From positions 1-64,000 of the forward strand of contig JANWZE010000025.1 in assembly GCA_025054955.1 (NCBI GenBank): a stretch of 64,000 nt of DNA. Reading direction: 5' to 3'. The first letter of the stretch is position 1; every line of letters starts with the position of its first letter. The DNA is from Blastocatellia bacterium (GTDB lineage: Bacteria; Acidobacteriota; Blastocatellia; HR10; J050). The notes under the pieces are model-generated. The model did not search any database and had not been told where the DNA came from. It saw only the letters and a list, made by a program, of their open reading frames with translations. Positions 16,280 through 24,971 of the stretch are shown here, piece by piece. The position numbers and the translations under genes were made by a program.

Positions 16280-17206
16280 TCAGACTTCCGACGCCAGCCT
16301 GTTAACGTCACCATGCGATGCCGCCCGCAGTGGCTTGCGGCCAAAGACAAACCGGTGCCAGCCCCAACGCCGACCGAGAAACTGAACGAGACGCTCCGGC
16401 AACAATCGCCCGATCAATGGCCAGTGCAGCCGGTTGAAGTGCCACACCTCGGTCCGCACATCGGTGAAATCCTTAAACAAAGCCAATGCCTCGGCGGCCG
16501 TGTAGACTTTGGCCAGCGGACAATCCGGCCCGTCGGTGTTCATACTGATCCATTCCTGCTTGCTGAGCCGACCACGCGTCAACATGATTTCACGATGCCG
16601 TTCCAGCTTCCATCGCTCAAAACCAGTCAGCTTGGCCACCAACGCCGGCATGAACGATGGATACAACAGCCAACGAAAGAGCTTTCGCAGAAACATGATT
16701 TGCAGGTAATAGTTGATCGAGGTCTTGTTGTAGATCATCACGCAGAGTGTGCCGCCGGGTCGCAACACGCGGTACATCTCTCGCACAATCGCCTCGGTAT
16801 CCGGCGAATGGTGAATGACACCGCAACTATAGACATGATCGAAACTGGCGTCGGCAAATGGAATGCGTTCCTCTGCATTGGCTACTTCAAATCGCCCTGG
16901 AATACCGAACAGCTCAAATCGCTCCCGCGTAATGGCCACGGCTGTCGGCGCCAGATCAATGCCGGTATATCGCGCGCCGTGCCGGGCAAATTGGAACCCA
17001 TCAGTTCCAATCCCACATCCCACTTCCAGCACATCTTTGTCCTTGAACTGGTCGAATTGAGCCACAATCGGGATATGTGGCTCCGTTTCAAACCGCCGGC
17101 GCTCGATCTCTTCAAAATAGGCTCGACGATCCGTTCGGTTTGAATATGAACTGTTGCATGGATGAGCCTCCCAAAACGCTCGCACATCGGCAATCTGTAC
17201 CCCCAT
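16280..17206 (-). CDS. SAM-dependent methyltransferase (copy 1)
   Basis: This 308-residue class I methyltransferase has a clear motif I (VLEVGCGIGTDG near residue 59) and motif II/III (YTGIDLAPTAV). FDHVYSCGVIHHSPD near 127 leads into LRPGGTLCVMIYNK, the usual post-II and post-III segments. The N-terminus begins with VRAFWEAHPCNSSYSN, and the C-terminal 100 residues (FEV-free, helical) are shared only with the next gene. Copies 1 and 2 are clear tandem paralogues. It probably methylates a sugar, lipid or sugar acid of the polymer; the substrate is unknown. The ATG at 17206 is preceded by AGGGGGG. The 109-nt spacer to the paralogue is made of heptamer repeats. Confidence 0.87.
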   Translation of the reverse strand: MGVQIADVRAFWEAHPCNSSYSNRTDRRAYFEEIERRRFETEPHIPIVAQFDQFKDKDVLEVGCGIGTDGFQFARHGARYTGIDLAPTAVAITRERFELFGIPGRFEVANAEERIPFADASFDHVYSCGVIHHSPDTEAIVREMYRVLRPGGTLCVMIYNKTSINYYLQIMFLRKLFRWLLYPSFMPALVAKLTGFERWKLERHREIMLTRGRLSKQEWISMNTDGPDCPLAKVYTAAEALALFKDFTDVRTEVWHFNRLHWPLIGRLLPERLVQFLGRRWGWHRFVFGRKPLRAASHGDVNRLASEV

Positions 17207-17231
17207 AGCTGTACCCCCCTATTGGACATCG

Positions 17232-17340
17232 CGCTCAGACATCAGGCATCAGTCGTCAGACTCCCGTTCATAGTTCGGGGTCTGATGTTTGAAATCGAGG
17301 TCTGTGGTCCGACGTCTAAGACTGAAGGTCTGAAGTCTGC
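17232..17340. repeat. Heptamer repeats in inverted arrangement (TCAGnnn / GTCTGnn)
   Basis: About four units of TCAGnnn (17232-17262) are followed by about nine units of GTCTGnn (17279-17340). The second array is the rough complement of the first, so the region can fold on itself. It fills the gap between the two paralogous methyltransferase genes and reaches into the last codons of copy 2. Confidence 0.65.
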
Positions 17341-18272
17341 GGCCTATTCAACGGTTTGCGGCCGTAGACCATGCGATGCCATCCCCAATGACGCCCAAGA
17401 AATTTGACCAGTCGCATCGGCATCATCTTCCCAATGAATGACCAGTGCGATGGCTCGAAATACCAGACGTCTGTTCGCACATCTTCAAAATCTTTGAACA
17501 ACTCGAGCACCCCTTTCTCGTCATAAACCTTGGCATAGGGACAATACGGACCATCGGTGTTACGGCTGAGCCACTCGGCATTGCTCATCTTCGGATGCGT
17601 GCGCAGCAATTCGTGGTGTCCCTTCAAGGCATAGTAATCGAGTCCAAACACCTTCGACAACAATCTGGGCATGAACGCCGGATACAACAGCCAACGGAAG
17701 AGCTTCCGCAAAAACATGATCTCGATGTAGTAATTGATTGAGGTCTTGTTGTAGACCATTACCGTGAATGTGCCGCCAGGCCGCAACACGCGATACATCT
17801 GCTTGACAATGGCCGGCGTGTCTGGTGACACATGAATGACGCCGAAGCTATAGATGTGATCAAAACTGTTATCCTCAAACGGCATCTCTTCAGCATTGCC
17901 ATTTTTGAAATGGCCGCTGACGCCATAGAGTGAAAACCGTTCTCGGCTGATTTCGATGGCAGCCAGTGTCAAATCCAGCCCAGTGTAGCGCGCGCCGTGC
18001 CGGGCAAACTGCAATCCATCGCATCCCATGCCACAGCCGATTTCCAGCACATCTTTATCTTTGAACCGGTCAAACTGCGCGACGATCGGGATATGCCATT
18101 CGACGCGGTAGCGGCGTTGTTCAAGCTCATCAAAATAGGCTTTGCGATCTGTCTGATTTGAGTAGCGGCTATTACAGGGATTCGCATTCCAGAATGCTTG
18201 CACATCGCTAATGCTGATATGCGGCATGTTGGGATCTCCTGAACCTTTCATGACATTTGAAGCTGTTGCCAT
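17316..18272 (-). CDS. SAM-dependent methyltransferase (copy 2)
   Basis: This 318-residue paralogue of the preceding methyltransferase shows motif I VLEIGCGMGCDG, then YTGLDLTLAAIEIS, FDHIYSFGVIHVSPD and LRPGGTFTVMVYNK. The start at 18272 follows GGAGGAG with 8-nt spacing. A second possible start lies 15 codons further in, which would match copy 1's N-terminus (ISDVQAFWNANPCNS). The two proteins share most of their length, including the odd conserved C-terminal region with MRLVKFLGRHWGWHRMVYGRKPL. Divergence after tandem duplication may give two methylation positions. It is 99 nt from the upstream asparagine synthase gene and on the same strand. The substrate cannot be assigned. Confidence 0.87.
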   Translation of the reverse strand: MATASNVMKGSGDPNMPHISISDVQAFWNANPCNSRYSNQTDRKAYFDELEQRRYRVEWHIPIVAQFDRFKDKDVLEIGCGMGCDGLQFARHGARYTGLDLTLAAIEISRERFSLYGVSGHFKNGNAEEMPFEDNSFDHIYSFGVIHVSPDTPAIVKQMYRVLRPGGTFTVMVYNKTSINYYIEIMFLRKLFRWLLYPAFMPRLLSKVFGLDYYALKGHHELLRTHPKMSNAEWLSRNTDGPYCPYAKVYDEKGVLELFKDFEDVRTDVWYFEPSHWSFIGKMMPMRLVKFLGRHWGWHRMVYGRKPLNRPQTSDLQS

Positions 18273-18371
18273 TGTGTTGTCTCCTCCGAGAAGTGAAGTT
18301 ATCAATCCGTGTCATGATTGCCCGACAGCAACGGTGATGCTGCCCTCTATAGACTTCTTCCCTGACTCTGC

Positions 18372-20288
18372 TTAGTTGATGAATGTCTGATGCCAGAGCG
18401 CGAACGTGAGCAGCGAAAACACTACCGGCCCGGCGTCTTTCGTTCCCGCTTCATTTGCTTTAATCAACTGCCGAACGGCCGATGGATCAAAGTAGCCTAA
18501 TTGCTTCAGGCTCGACTCGCTGAGCAATTCATCAACCATCGGGCGGAGATAATGCGTTAACCAAAATCGTATCGGCACGCCGAAAGCGGCCTTCCGCCGA
18601 TAAAGCGCGTCGTGCGGCAAGAGTCCTTCCAACGCTTTTTTCAGCACATACTTTTGCTGACGCACGCCGACTTTCAGATGAGGCGGGATAGTGGCCACGA
18701 AATCGAACAGATCGTTGTCCAGCAGCGGCACGCGCAGTTCCAACGAATGTGCCATACCGGTTTTGTCGCCATACAGCAGGTTGTGCGATGGCAAAAAGGC
18801 GTGCATGTCCAGATTCAGCGCCCGATGCAGTGGGTCCAGCTCCTTGGGCCCAAGCAGGTGACTGACAAAAATATCAAACGGCGCATCGGCGCGACCGTTG
18901 AGCCGAGGCGCCAGCAAGGCGCGTAGGTCTTCGCCATTGGCATAGCTGATGAATCCGATGTGACCTTCAGCAAAATTCTTATGAGCATGCTCAGCGAATT
19001 TTTTCAATCGGCGCAGCAACGTGACGTGCCGGCCACCGATCACCATCGGCGCGGCCTGCAACGAATGGCCGATCAATCGCAACAGCGACGCGCCGATCAG
19101 GCTCTGGCGCAGCCAGCCGGCCAGTCGCGCCGCGCGATGCCACGGATACCCGCCGAACATTTCATCGCCGCCCTGCCCGCTGAGCAGCACCGTCACTTCC
19201 TCTTTAGCTCGGCGTGCCACCAGAAAGCTGGCAATCGCGCCGCTATCGGCAATCGGCTCATCCATGTGCCAGATGACTTTCGGCAGCACCTCGGCCAGCA
19301 TCGGCGGCTCAAACATGATCTCGCGGTATTGCACGCCAAATTGACGACCCAGTTGTCGCGCCCAGGTCACATCGCTCTTGGCGCCGCCGACGTCCGATTC
19401 ATGATCGGGATAACCAATGGTGTACGCTTTGATGTCCTCCACGCCCACCTGACGCATCATGGCTAGCACCGCGCCGGAATCCACGCCGCCGCTGAAGCTC
19501 AAGCCTAACGGCACGTCAGCGATCAGTTGACGGCGCACCGATTCGGCCAAGCGAAAGCGCAGCTCCTCAATGCATTCCTGCTCGTTCATCATCGGGTCGG
19601 GCATGTATTCCGGCTGCCAGTACCGCACAAACTTGACGCCACGCCGATCAATCTGGCAGTAGTGCCCCGGCAGCAATTTGTAAATGCCCTCGAACATCGT
19701 CAGCGGATCAGGCACGTACCGAAAGGCGACATAGTAACGCAACGCTTCCAGGTCCACCGAAGCTGACACTAACGGATGCTTCAAGAGCGCCTTGATCTCC
19801 GAAGCAAACATGAAATCATCGCCGACCTGATAATAGTAAAGCGGCTTGACGCCGAAGCGGTCACGAGCAATCAACAGTCGCTTCTGCCGATCATCCCATA
19901 ACGCCAGGGCGAACATGCCATTCAATTCGGTGAGCATCTCAGGGCCTTTTTCTTCATAGAGGTGAACGATCACCTCGGTGTCTGAATTGGAGCGGAAGGT
20001 ATGCCCGCGTTGCTCAAGCCAGCGGCGCAATTGCGGGAAGTTATAAATCTCGCCGTTGCAGATGACCTGTATTGTGCCGTCTTCGTTGGCCAGCGGCTGG
20101 CGGCCTCGTTCGGACAAATCAATAATGCTGAGTCGCCGATGGGCTATACCCACACAACCCGGCGAGCTCACATGCCGCCGCGCCAGATACATCCCTGAAT
20201 CATCCGGGCCACGATGGCGAAGCGTTTCGGACATCCGCTCAAGAACGGCCGGGTCTACATATCCGTGAATACCGACGATACCACACAT
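18372..20288 (-). CDS. Asparagine synthase-type amidotransferase (copy 1)
   Basis: This 638-residue class II glutamine amidotransferase begins at the catalytic Cys (MCGIVG). That fixes the start at 20288, because the initiator Met must be removed to expose Cys2. The glutaminase half includes HRRLSIIDLSERGRQP and NGEIYNF. The synthetase half has the PP-loop LSFSGGVDSGAV near residue 260 and LSGQGGDEMFGGYPWH. It would amidate a carboxylate with glutamine and ATP. In exopolysaccharide loci such enzymes probably amidate sugar acids rather than make free asparagine, and in Zoogloea-type loci an asnB gene is needed for floc formation (known for the family). A second, divergent copy lies at 34580-36616. 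Confidence 0.9.
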   Translation of the reverse strand: MCGIVGIHGYVDPAVLERMSETLRHRGPDDSGMYLARRHVSSPGCVGIAHRRLSIIDLSERGRQPLANEDGTIQVICNGEIYNFPQLRRWLEQRGHTFRSNSDTEVIVHLYEEKGPEMLTELNGMFALALWDDRQKRLLIARDRFGVKPLYYYQVGDDFMFASEIKALLKHPLVSASVDLEALRYYVAFRYVPDPLTMFEGIYKLLPGHYCQIDRRGVKFVRYWQPEYMPDPMMNEQECIEELRFRLAESVRRQLIADVPLGLSFSGGVDSGAVLAMMRQVGVEDIKAYTIGYPDHESDVGGAKSDVTWARQLGRQFGVQYREIMFEPPMLAEVLPKVIWHMDEPIADSGAIASFLVARRAKEEVTVLLSGQGGDEMFGGYPWHRAARLAGWLRQSLIGASLLRLIGHSLQAAPMVIGGRHVTLLRRLKKFAEHAHKNFAEGHIGFISYANGEDLRALLAPRLNGRADAPFDIFVSHLLGPKELDPLHRALNLDMHAFLPSHNLLYGDKTGMAHSLELRVPLLDNDLFDFVATIPPHLKVGVRQQKYVLKKALEGLLPHDALYRRKAAFGVPIRFWLTHYLRPMVDELLSESSLKQLGYFDPSAVRQLIKANEAGTKDAGPVVFSLLTFALWHQTFIN

Positions 20289-21246
20289 AGCACGTATCCT
20301 TTGACGAGATGGAGTAAAGACCGACGCGCTGCCTCTTGACTCATCCGAGCAACCTGCGTAGTTGGGCACTCAGGTACACAATCTGTGCTCTCAGGGGGAG
20401 TGTGAGAGACGGAGAGCAAGCAGACCGCAGGCTGTAGTCGCTCGATTGAGGTTGAATAACGCAGCGGTGATCTTTACTCCAAGCCGTAAATAGTCCACCA
20501 CTGGGCGAGGCCACACGGCGCGCGTTCCTCTCATCGCGCGTGCGACGACGCGCATCACGCCGTAGGCTTTCGCCGGACACACACTGGCTTGCCCGCAGAA
20601 GCCTCCCCGGCAAACGTAGCCAGCGACCGGCCGATGAACGACCTGCACGGCGTGTTGACACAGCAGCCCACTGAACAGTGGGCGACTGCATCGTTCGATG
20701 AAAATGAAGACGGAATGAGGGATTCAAACAGGGGATGTTAAGGAGATACGGTGACAACAACCATTGGCGCTGGCTGCTCCTCACCGCGTGACACGTGAAA
20801 ATCATATCTCCTCCTCCTCTCCTGACAGCAGCACTCCAGACAAGCTGCCGCCATCGCGCTTTTCCGCGTGGTGTGAGCATGACGCTCGAGGCGTCCCACA
20901 CGGGACGCCACAGTGCAAGATGCATACCCCTCTTGTGACCCCATCAGTACAAGCATCTATCTATTCCAAAACAAAGAGTTGGTGTGAGTCGTCCGACCTT
21001 CACCGATGGATCATGCTGCTTGCGTCCTCTAAACTTTTAGAGACCCTCAACGGTGGCTCAGCTTACTCAACATCCTAACCATTGGTGATACAAATCACTA
21101 CCTGCCCTCTACAAAATGAGAGGGCTCGCCTTCTCCCGATTAGAGTTTGCATCATGCTCAGTAGTTTTCCTCGCGCAAACTCGATAATCATACATGCCAG
21201 TCTAGGTAATTTTGCGCGGTCACCCACGAGTCGTCGGCAAAGCGGT
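20289..21246. other. 958-bp intergenic region
   Basis: No gene is supported here. Frames of up to 194 codons lack domains and good start sites. The region separates two same-strand blocks and probably contains the promoter for the asparagine synthase gene. Visible structure: a perfect 8-bp hairpin GGCGTCCC-acac-GGGACGCC at 20890-20909; a 16-bp palindrome at 21027-21042 (CTCTAAA...TTTAGAG); an AGAGGG hairpin near 21103-21122; and a weak GG-N10-GC match at 20914-20929 (minus strand). Confidence 0.55.
20890..20909. repeat. Perfect CGTCCC/GGGACG hairpin
   Basis: Arms 20890-20897 and 20902-20909 are exact complements around a 4-nt ACAC loop. No T-run follows in either direction. It shares its core with the palindrome at 141-165. 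Confidence 0.4.
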
Positions 21247-22413
21247 TCAACGCCGTTTTGTCGGTAACGAGGGTGAGACAACCTCCTGTGGAGCGACGCG
21301 CGCGAATGCTGGACCAGTGTGACGAGATGTTTGTTCTTCGGAAGGCGTCCGGCTTGTCAGACTGCGGAGATGGCCGGCCAGTTTTTCAATGTACGCTCCC
21401 ACGTCGAACTCTTGGGCAATCCGGGCGCGATTGGCTTGACCCATGCGCTGCCGGAGCGTGGCATCACGAGTCAATTGGATGACGCGCGTCACCAGCGCAT
21501 CCACGTCACCCGGTTTAATGAAGAATCCACCAACGCCATCCTCAACAACCTGTGGAATGCCGCCGACGGGCGTCGTCACAACAGGCAATCCGACAGCCAT
21601 CGCTTCCAACACGGTGACCGGCAAACCTTCTTCATAAGACGGCAACACGAAAATGTCAGCCCGTCGCAGCACGTCCCAACGTTGCTCGAATGGAACCGGG
21701 CCAAGAAGCTCAATGGCCGACATGACGCCGCGCTGTTGACAGAGATCACGCACCTGCTCGATTTCATGAAGACCACAGAGTAGGAATTTGGCTTTGGGCA
21801 CAGCAGCGCAAATCCGAGGAATCGCATTCACCAGGTCGTAGATGCCTTTCAGCTTGAGGAAGTGACCGAGATACAGCACACGCACCGAACCATCGCGCGG
21901 AGCTGCTTGGCCGGAGGCCGGCACAGGGACAGCGTTGCGCAGCAGATGAAACTCTTTCTCCGGCAGGTAGCCCGATAATTCTCTTTGCAACGCTTCTGAA
22001 ACGACCACCAGCCGGTCACCTCGACGGAGCGTTGCGCGCAGATACCACCGGCACAACCAATTTTGCTGGTAGTAGTAGCGGGCTGTATTGCCCCCGTGAA
22101 TGTGCAACAGCAATTTTCGGCCAAACAACGTAGCCAGCCAGATGAACGCTGACTTCCGATAGATGCTTTTATCGCCGCCGATATGCACGTAGACGAGCGC
22201 CACACGTCGCGTTGCAAGACGCGCGATGAACCGCGCGAGCGCCTGCGTCACGGTCCACCACTTTTGCCGCTTCGAGCCATCTACGACCGAGGGAATGTGT
22301 TCAATCGCAAATTCCTCTGTCAGCGACGAGGTGAGAATGGTTTGAATCATCGTGGCAATGCCGCCCACGACCTTCTGTGGATGAGACCCGATCATCACAA
22401 TGTATGGTTTCAT
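21247..22413 (-). CDS. Family 4 glycosyltransferase
   Basis: This 388-residue GT-B glycosyltransferase has MIGSHPQKVVGGIATM at the N-terminus (the glycine loop typical of GT4). LLHIHGGNTARYY follows near residue 108, then VRVLYLGHFLKLKGIYDLV near 181. The donor-binding EEGLPVTVLEAMAVGLPVV block with the E-x7-E pattern lies near 260. It should act on the cytoplasmic face, extending the lipid-linked repeat unit. The start ATG at 22413 has only a weak ribosome binding site. The C-terminal 30 residues are polar and variable. It ends a run of four same-strand genes (26135-21247) and is followed by a long non-coding gap, so it may close a transcription unit. Confidence 0.87.
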   Translation of the reverse strand: MKPYIVMIGSHPQKVVGGIATMIQTILTSSLTEEFAIEHIPSVVDGSKRQKWWTVTQALARFIARLATRRVALVYVHIGGDKSIYRKSAFIWLATLFGRKLLLHIHGGNTARYYYQQNWLCRWYLRATLRRGDRLVVVSEALQRELSGYLPEKEFHLLRNAVPVPASGQAAPRDGSVRVLYLGHFLKLKGIYDLVNAIPRICAAVPKAKFLLCGLHEIEQVRDLCQQRGVMSAIELLGPVPFEQRWDVLRRADIFVLPSYEEGLPVTVLEAMAVGLPVVTTPVGGIPQVVEDGVGGFFIKPGDVDALVTRVIQLTRDATLRQRMGQANRARIAQEFDVGAYIEKLAGHLRSLTSRTPSEEQTSRHTGPAFARVAPQEVVSPSLPTKRR

Positions 22414-22597
22414 AGTCGCTACACTCAGCCTACATCAGTTTTGGAATCGTTCCACCCCCAGAACGGCTCATGTTAGCTTGATTGAACAAAACCGACCCCC
22501 GTTGTCGGTCATCCTGCAAGTACGAGCAGACCATGGCATTATTGATCAACGAGCTTCCTTGCCGACCGCAGACCAGCCAACTGATTCATGCCGGGCG

Positions 22598-23758
22598 TCA
22601 CCGTTCTGTTACCGCACACGAAGTCGCCGTCAGCCGCCGTCGCTCTTGCTGCGCCCGTTGATAGGTTTCTGTCGTCGCCAACGCAATCGTGCTCCAGGCA
22701 AACCGTGTGGCGACCTGCCGGCCAATCTGCTCACGCATCAACGCGCGCCGCGCCGGATCGCGCAATAATTCAATAATGGCATCGGCCAGCGCGCGCGCAT
22801 CACACGGCGGCACGAGCAGACCCGTCCGGCCGTCATCAACAGCTTCCTGAATGCTGCCGACGCGCGTGGCCACAACCGGCTTGCCAAACGCATAGGCAAT
22901 TTGCAGCACGCCGCTTTGCGAGCCATCAATGTAGGGCAGCACCACCACAGTAGCGCGCTGAAACAACTCGGCGACTTGCTCGTTGGCAATGAATTGATTG
23001 TAGACATCAAACCGATCCGGCTGGCGAAATCGAGCGATGTACTGATTCATATCGTCGCCGCGACCGGCAATGACGATGCGCGCTTCAGGCACAGCGCGTG
23101 TGATGTGTGGCTGCGCGTCAATCAGGTAGTCGAGTCCTTTGTACTTGTAGATGCGACCGAAAAACAGAATCGTCGGCGGTTGCGCGGCGGCCAGATCATC
23201 CGCCGGCAGCGAGGCGGGATCGTTGCTATTGGTGCCGGGCAACAACCGACAATACAGCGACAGCACGCCATGCGGGATGATGTCAATGCGATCAGCCGGC
23301 AGGTGATAGAGCCGGATCAGATCGGCTTTGAGCTTCTCGCCGTGGACGATCACACGATGCGCGCGGCGCAACGAATAGGAACTCAACGCGACCGGTATTT
23401 TGCGCGATGCCGAATCGCCCACATGCGGGACGACATCATGCGTTGTGGCAACCAACGCGCAGTGACTCAGCAACGGCATCAATCCGTTGAGCCACGTCTG
23501 ACAGCTCAAGATGTGCACCACGTCGGGATTGAGTCGTTCGATCAACTGGTGCGTGTCCAGCAAAAACAGGGCGCTTCGCGGATCACGTTGACGCGGCCAC
23601 CACAATGCATGCAGGTTAACGCGCCGATCAAGCGCCCATTCAAGATGAGCAAATTCATGACGCGGCACCAGCAAGTTGACGCGATGATGATCACTCATGG
23701 CGTTGGCCAGTTCGACCGTGTACTCTAATGCGCCGCTGGCGATCATGACAACGTTCAT
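22598..23758 (-). CDS. Family 4 glycosyltransferase
   Basis: This 386-residue GT-B enzyme has the N-terminus MNVVMIASGALEYTVELANAM (shown in part), a mid-region HTHQ-like segment with VVHILSCQTWLNGL, PPTILFFGRIYKYKGLDYLI near residue 190 and the donor site GSQSGVLQIAYAFGKPVVATRVG near 280. The start at 23758 has GAGG 8 nt upstream. It lies 34 nt after wecB, so it is probably cotranscribed. The nucleotide-sugar donor is unknown. A WecB product, ManNAc, is a possible donor for one of the three transferases in this run. Confidence 0.87.
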   Translation of the reverse strand: MNVVMIASGALEYTVELANAMSDHHRVNLLVPRHEFAHLEWALDRRVNLHALWWPRQRDPRSALFLLDTHQLIERLNPDVVHILSCQTWLNGLMPLLSHCALVATTHDVVPHVGDSASRKIPVALSSYSLRRAHRVIVHGEKLKADLIRLYHLPADRIDIIPHGVLSLYCRLLPGTNSNDPASLPADDLAAAQPPTILFFGRIYKYKGLDYLIDAQPHITRAVPEARIVIAGRGDDMNQYIARFRQPDRFDVYNQFIANEQVAELFQRATVVVLPYIDGSQSGVLQIAYAFGKPVVATRVGSIQEAVDDGRTGLLVPPCDARALADAIIELLRDPARRALMREQIGRQVATRFAWSTIALATTETYQRAQQERRRLTATSCAVTER

Positions 23759-23792
23759 ACCGTTTTCCTCATCGAGGTCCCAGATGTCTCAC

Positions 23793-24932
23793 TCAGACGG
23801 CTTGAGCTGCCTCCACGCTTTGCTGACTGAACATCTGGCGTAAGAGATGGACGATCGTTTGGCTCGTATTCAACACGTAGGGAATCGGCCATCGGCCGTT
23901 GCTGCACATCATCAGATCAACCGCGCGCTTCATGTCAGGCAGCTCAGTGCCGCCTATGCGGCTAGCGCCGACAGCGACGGTTTCGGGGCGATCCGTCGTT
24001 TTCCGAATCGTCACACACGGAACGCCGAGGACACAGGCTTCTTCTTGTACACCGCCCGAATCGGTGATGATCAGCCGAGCGTTCGCTTGCAACGCCAAGA
24101 ACTCCAGATAGCCTTGCGGCTCAATGAGCAGCGCCGGCGGCTTGATACGAAATTGCTCCAGTTGGTGCGCCGTTCGCGGATGGATCGGCCACACAACCGG
24201 CAGGTGATACTGTTGACGAACGTAGGCCAACAGCTTGCTCAACTGCGCAATGAACGCCGGATTGTCAACATTTTCGGCGCGATGCGCAGTCAATAACACA
24301 TACTGTTTGGCAGCGAGGTCAAACTCGCGCAACACGTCAGCTTCACGTTGGCGCGCGATTTCGATATTCTGTTGCGTGGCATCCACCACACTGTTGCCGA
24401 CGTTGTAAATGAGCGCTTGTTGCCGACCGCGCGTCGTGAGAAACGGCTTGCTGCCGATACCTTCATCGCGCAGGTTCTGCACGGCGATCTCTGTCGGCGC
24501 AAACAGCAACAGGCTGAGATGATCGGTGAGAATGCGATTGTATTCTTCTGGCATACGCCGGTCTAACGAGCGCAGGCCCGCTTCCACGTGCCCGACCGGA
24601 ATGCCCAGTTTGACGGCGGCGAGCGCGCCAGCCAGCACGCTGTTGGTGTCGCCTTGCACGATGACTACGTCTGGCTCTTCCCGTTCCAGAATCGGCTCGA
24701 TGGCGCTCAACATATACCCGGTCTGCGTTCCATGCGAGGCGGAGCCAGTCTCCAGGTTATAGCGTGGCGCCGGCAGTTTCAGGTCGTCGAAAAAAATCCG
24801 ATCCATCGCATAGGAATAATGCTGCCCCGTGTGTAACAGGAAGAACGTGATCTGCTGACGCTCCAACTCACGAATGATAGGCGATAGCTTGATGATCTCA
24901 GGTCGCGTTCCCAAAATGACGGCTACTTTCAT
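23793..24932 (-). CDS. wecB: UDP-N-acetylglucosamine 2-epimerase (non-hydrolysing)
   Basis: This 379-residue enzyme converts UDP-GlcNAc to UDP-ManNAc in the cytoplasm. The family signatures are all in place: ILGTRPEIIKLSP at the N-terminus, LLHTGQHYSY, VQGDTNSVLAGALAA near residue 95, HVEAGLRS near 117, MPEEYNR, LLTAHRAENVD near 213 and TDSGGVQEEACVLGVPC near 290. The length matches WecB (about 376). The ATG at 24932 follows GGAGGGGG. It sits between glycosyltransferase genes with 34-39 nt spacers, a clear operon. The presence of wecB without a wecC-type dehydrogenase nearby suggests ManNAc or a derivative in the repeat unit. Confidence 0.95.
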   Translation of the reverse strand: MKVAVILGTRPEIIKLSPIIRELERQQITFFLLHTGQHYSYAMDRIFFDDLKLPAPRYNLETGSASHGTQTGYMLSAIEPILEREEPDVVIVQGDTNSVLAGALAAVKLGIPVGHVEAGLRSLDRRMPEEYNRILTDHLSLLLFAPTEIAVQNLRDEGIGSKPFLTTRGRQQALIYNVGNSVVDATQQNIEIARQREADVLREFDLAAKQYVLLTAHRAENVDNPAFIAQLSKLLAYVRQQYHLPVVWPIHPRTAHQLEQFRIKPPALLIEPQGYLEFLALQANARLIITDSGGVQEEACVLGVPCVTIRKTTDRPETVAVGASRIGGTELPDMKRAVDLMMCSNGRWPIPYVLNTSQTIVHLLRQMFSQQSVEAAQAV

Positions 24933-24971
24933 GAACCCCCTCCGTGCGTTGATATGTGTTTCTGCAGCGCC

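Noticed and set aside
20341-20925. 194-codon minus-strand open frame in the large gap
   Set aside because: The composition is Arg/Ser/Cys-rich and typical of a non-coding frame; there is no domain and no ribosome binding site, and other frames across the same DNA look equally good.
20914-20929. Sigma-54-like match GGGTAT-GCATC-TTGCA (minus)
   Set aside because: The -24 box matches only in GG and it lies over 600 bp from the next start codon.
21027-21042. 16-bp palindrome CTCTAAA-ct-TTTAGAG
   Set aside because: No T-run beyond the stem and no nearby start; it resembles the TTAGAG arms of the left-edge hairpin but is too short to link with confidence.
21201-21212. TCTAGGTAATTT shared with 43731-43742 in another regulatory gap
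   Set aside because: A 12-bp repeat is expected by chance many times in 64 kb; without more shared sequence it is not evidence of a common operator.
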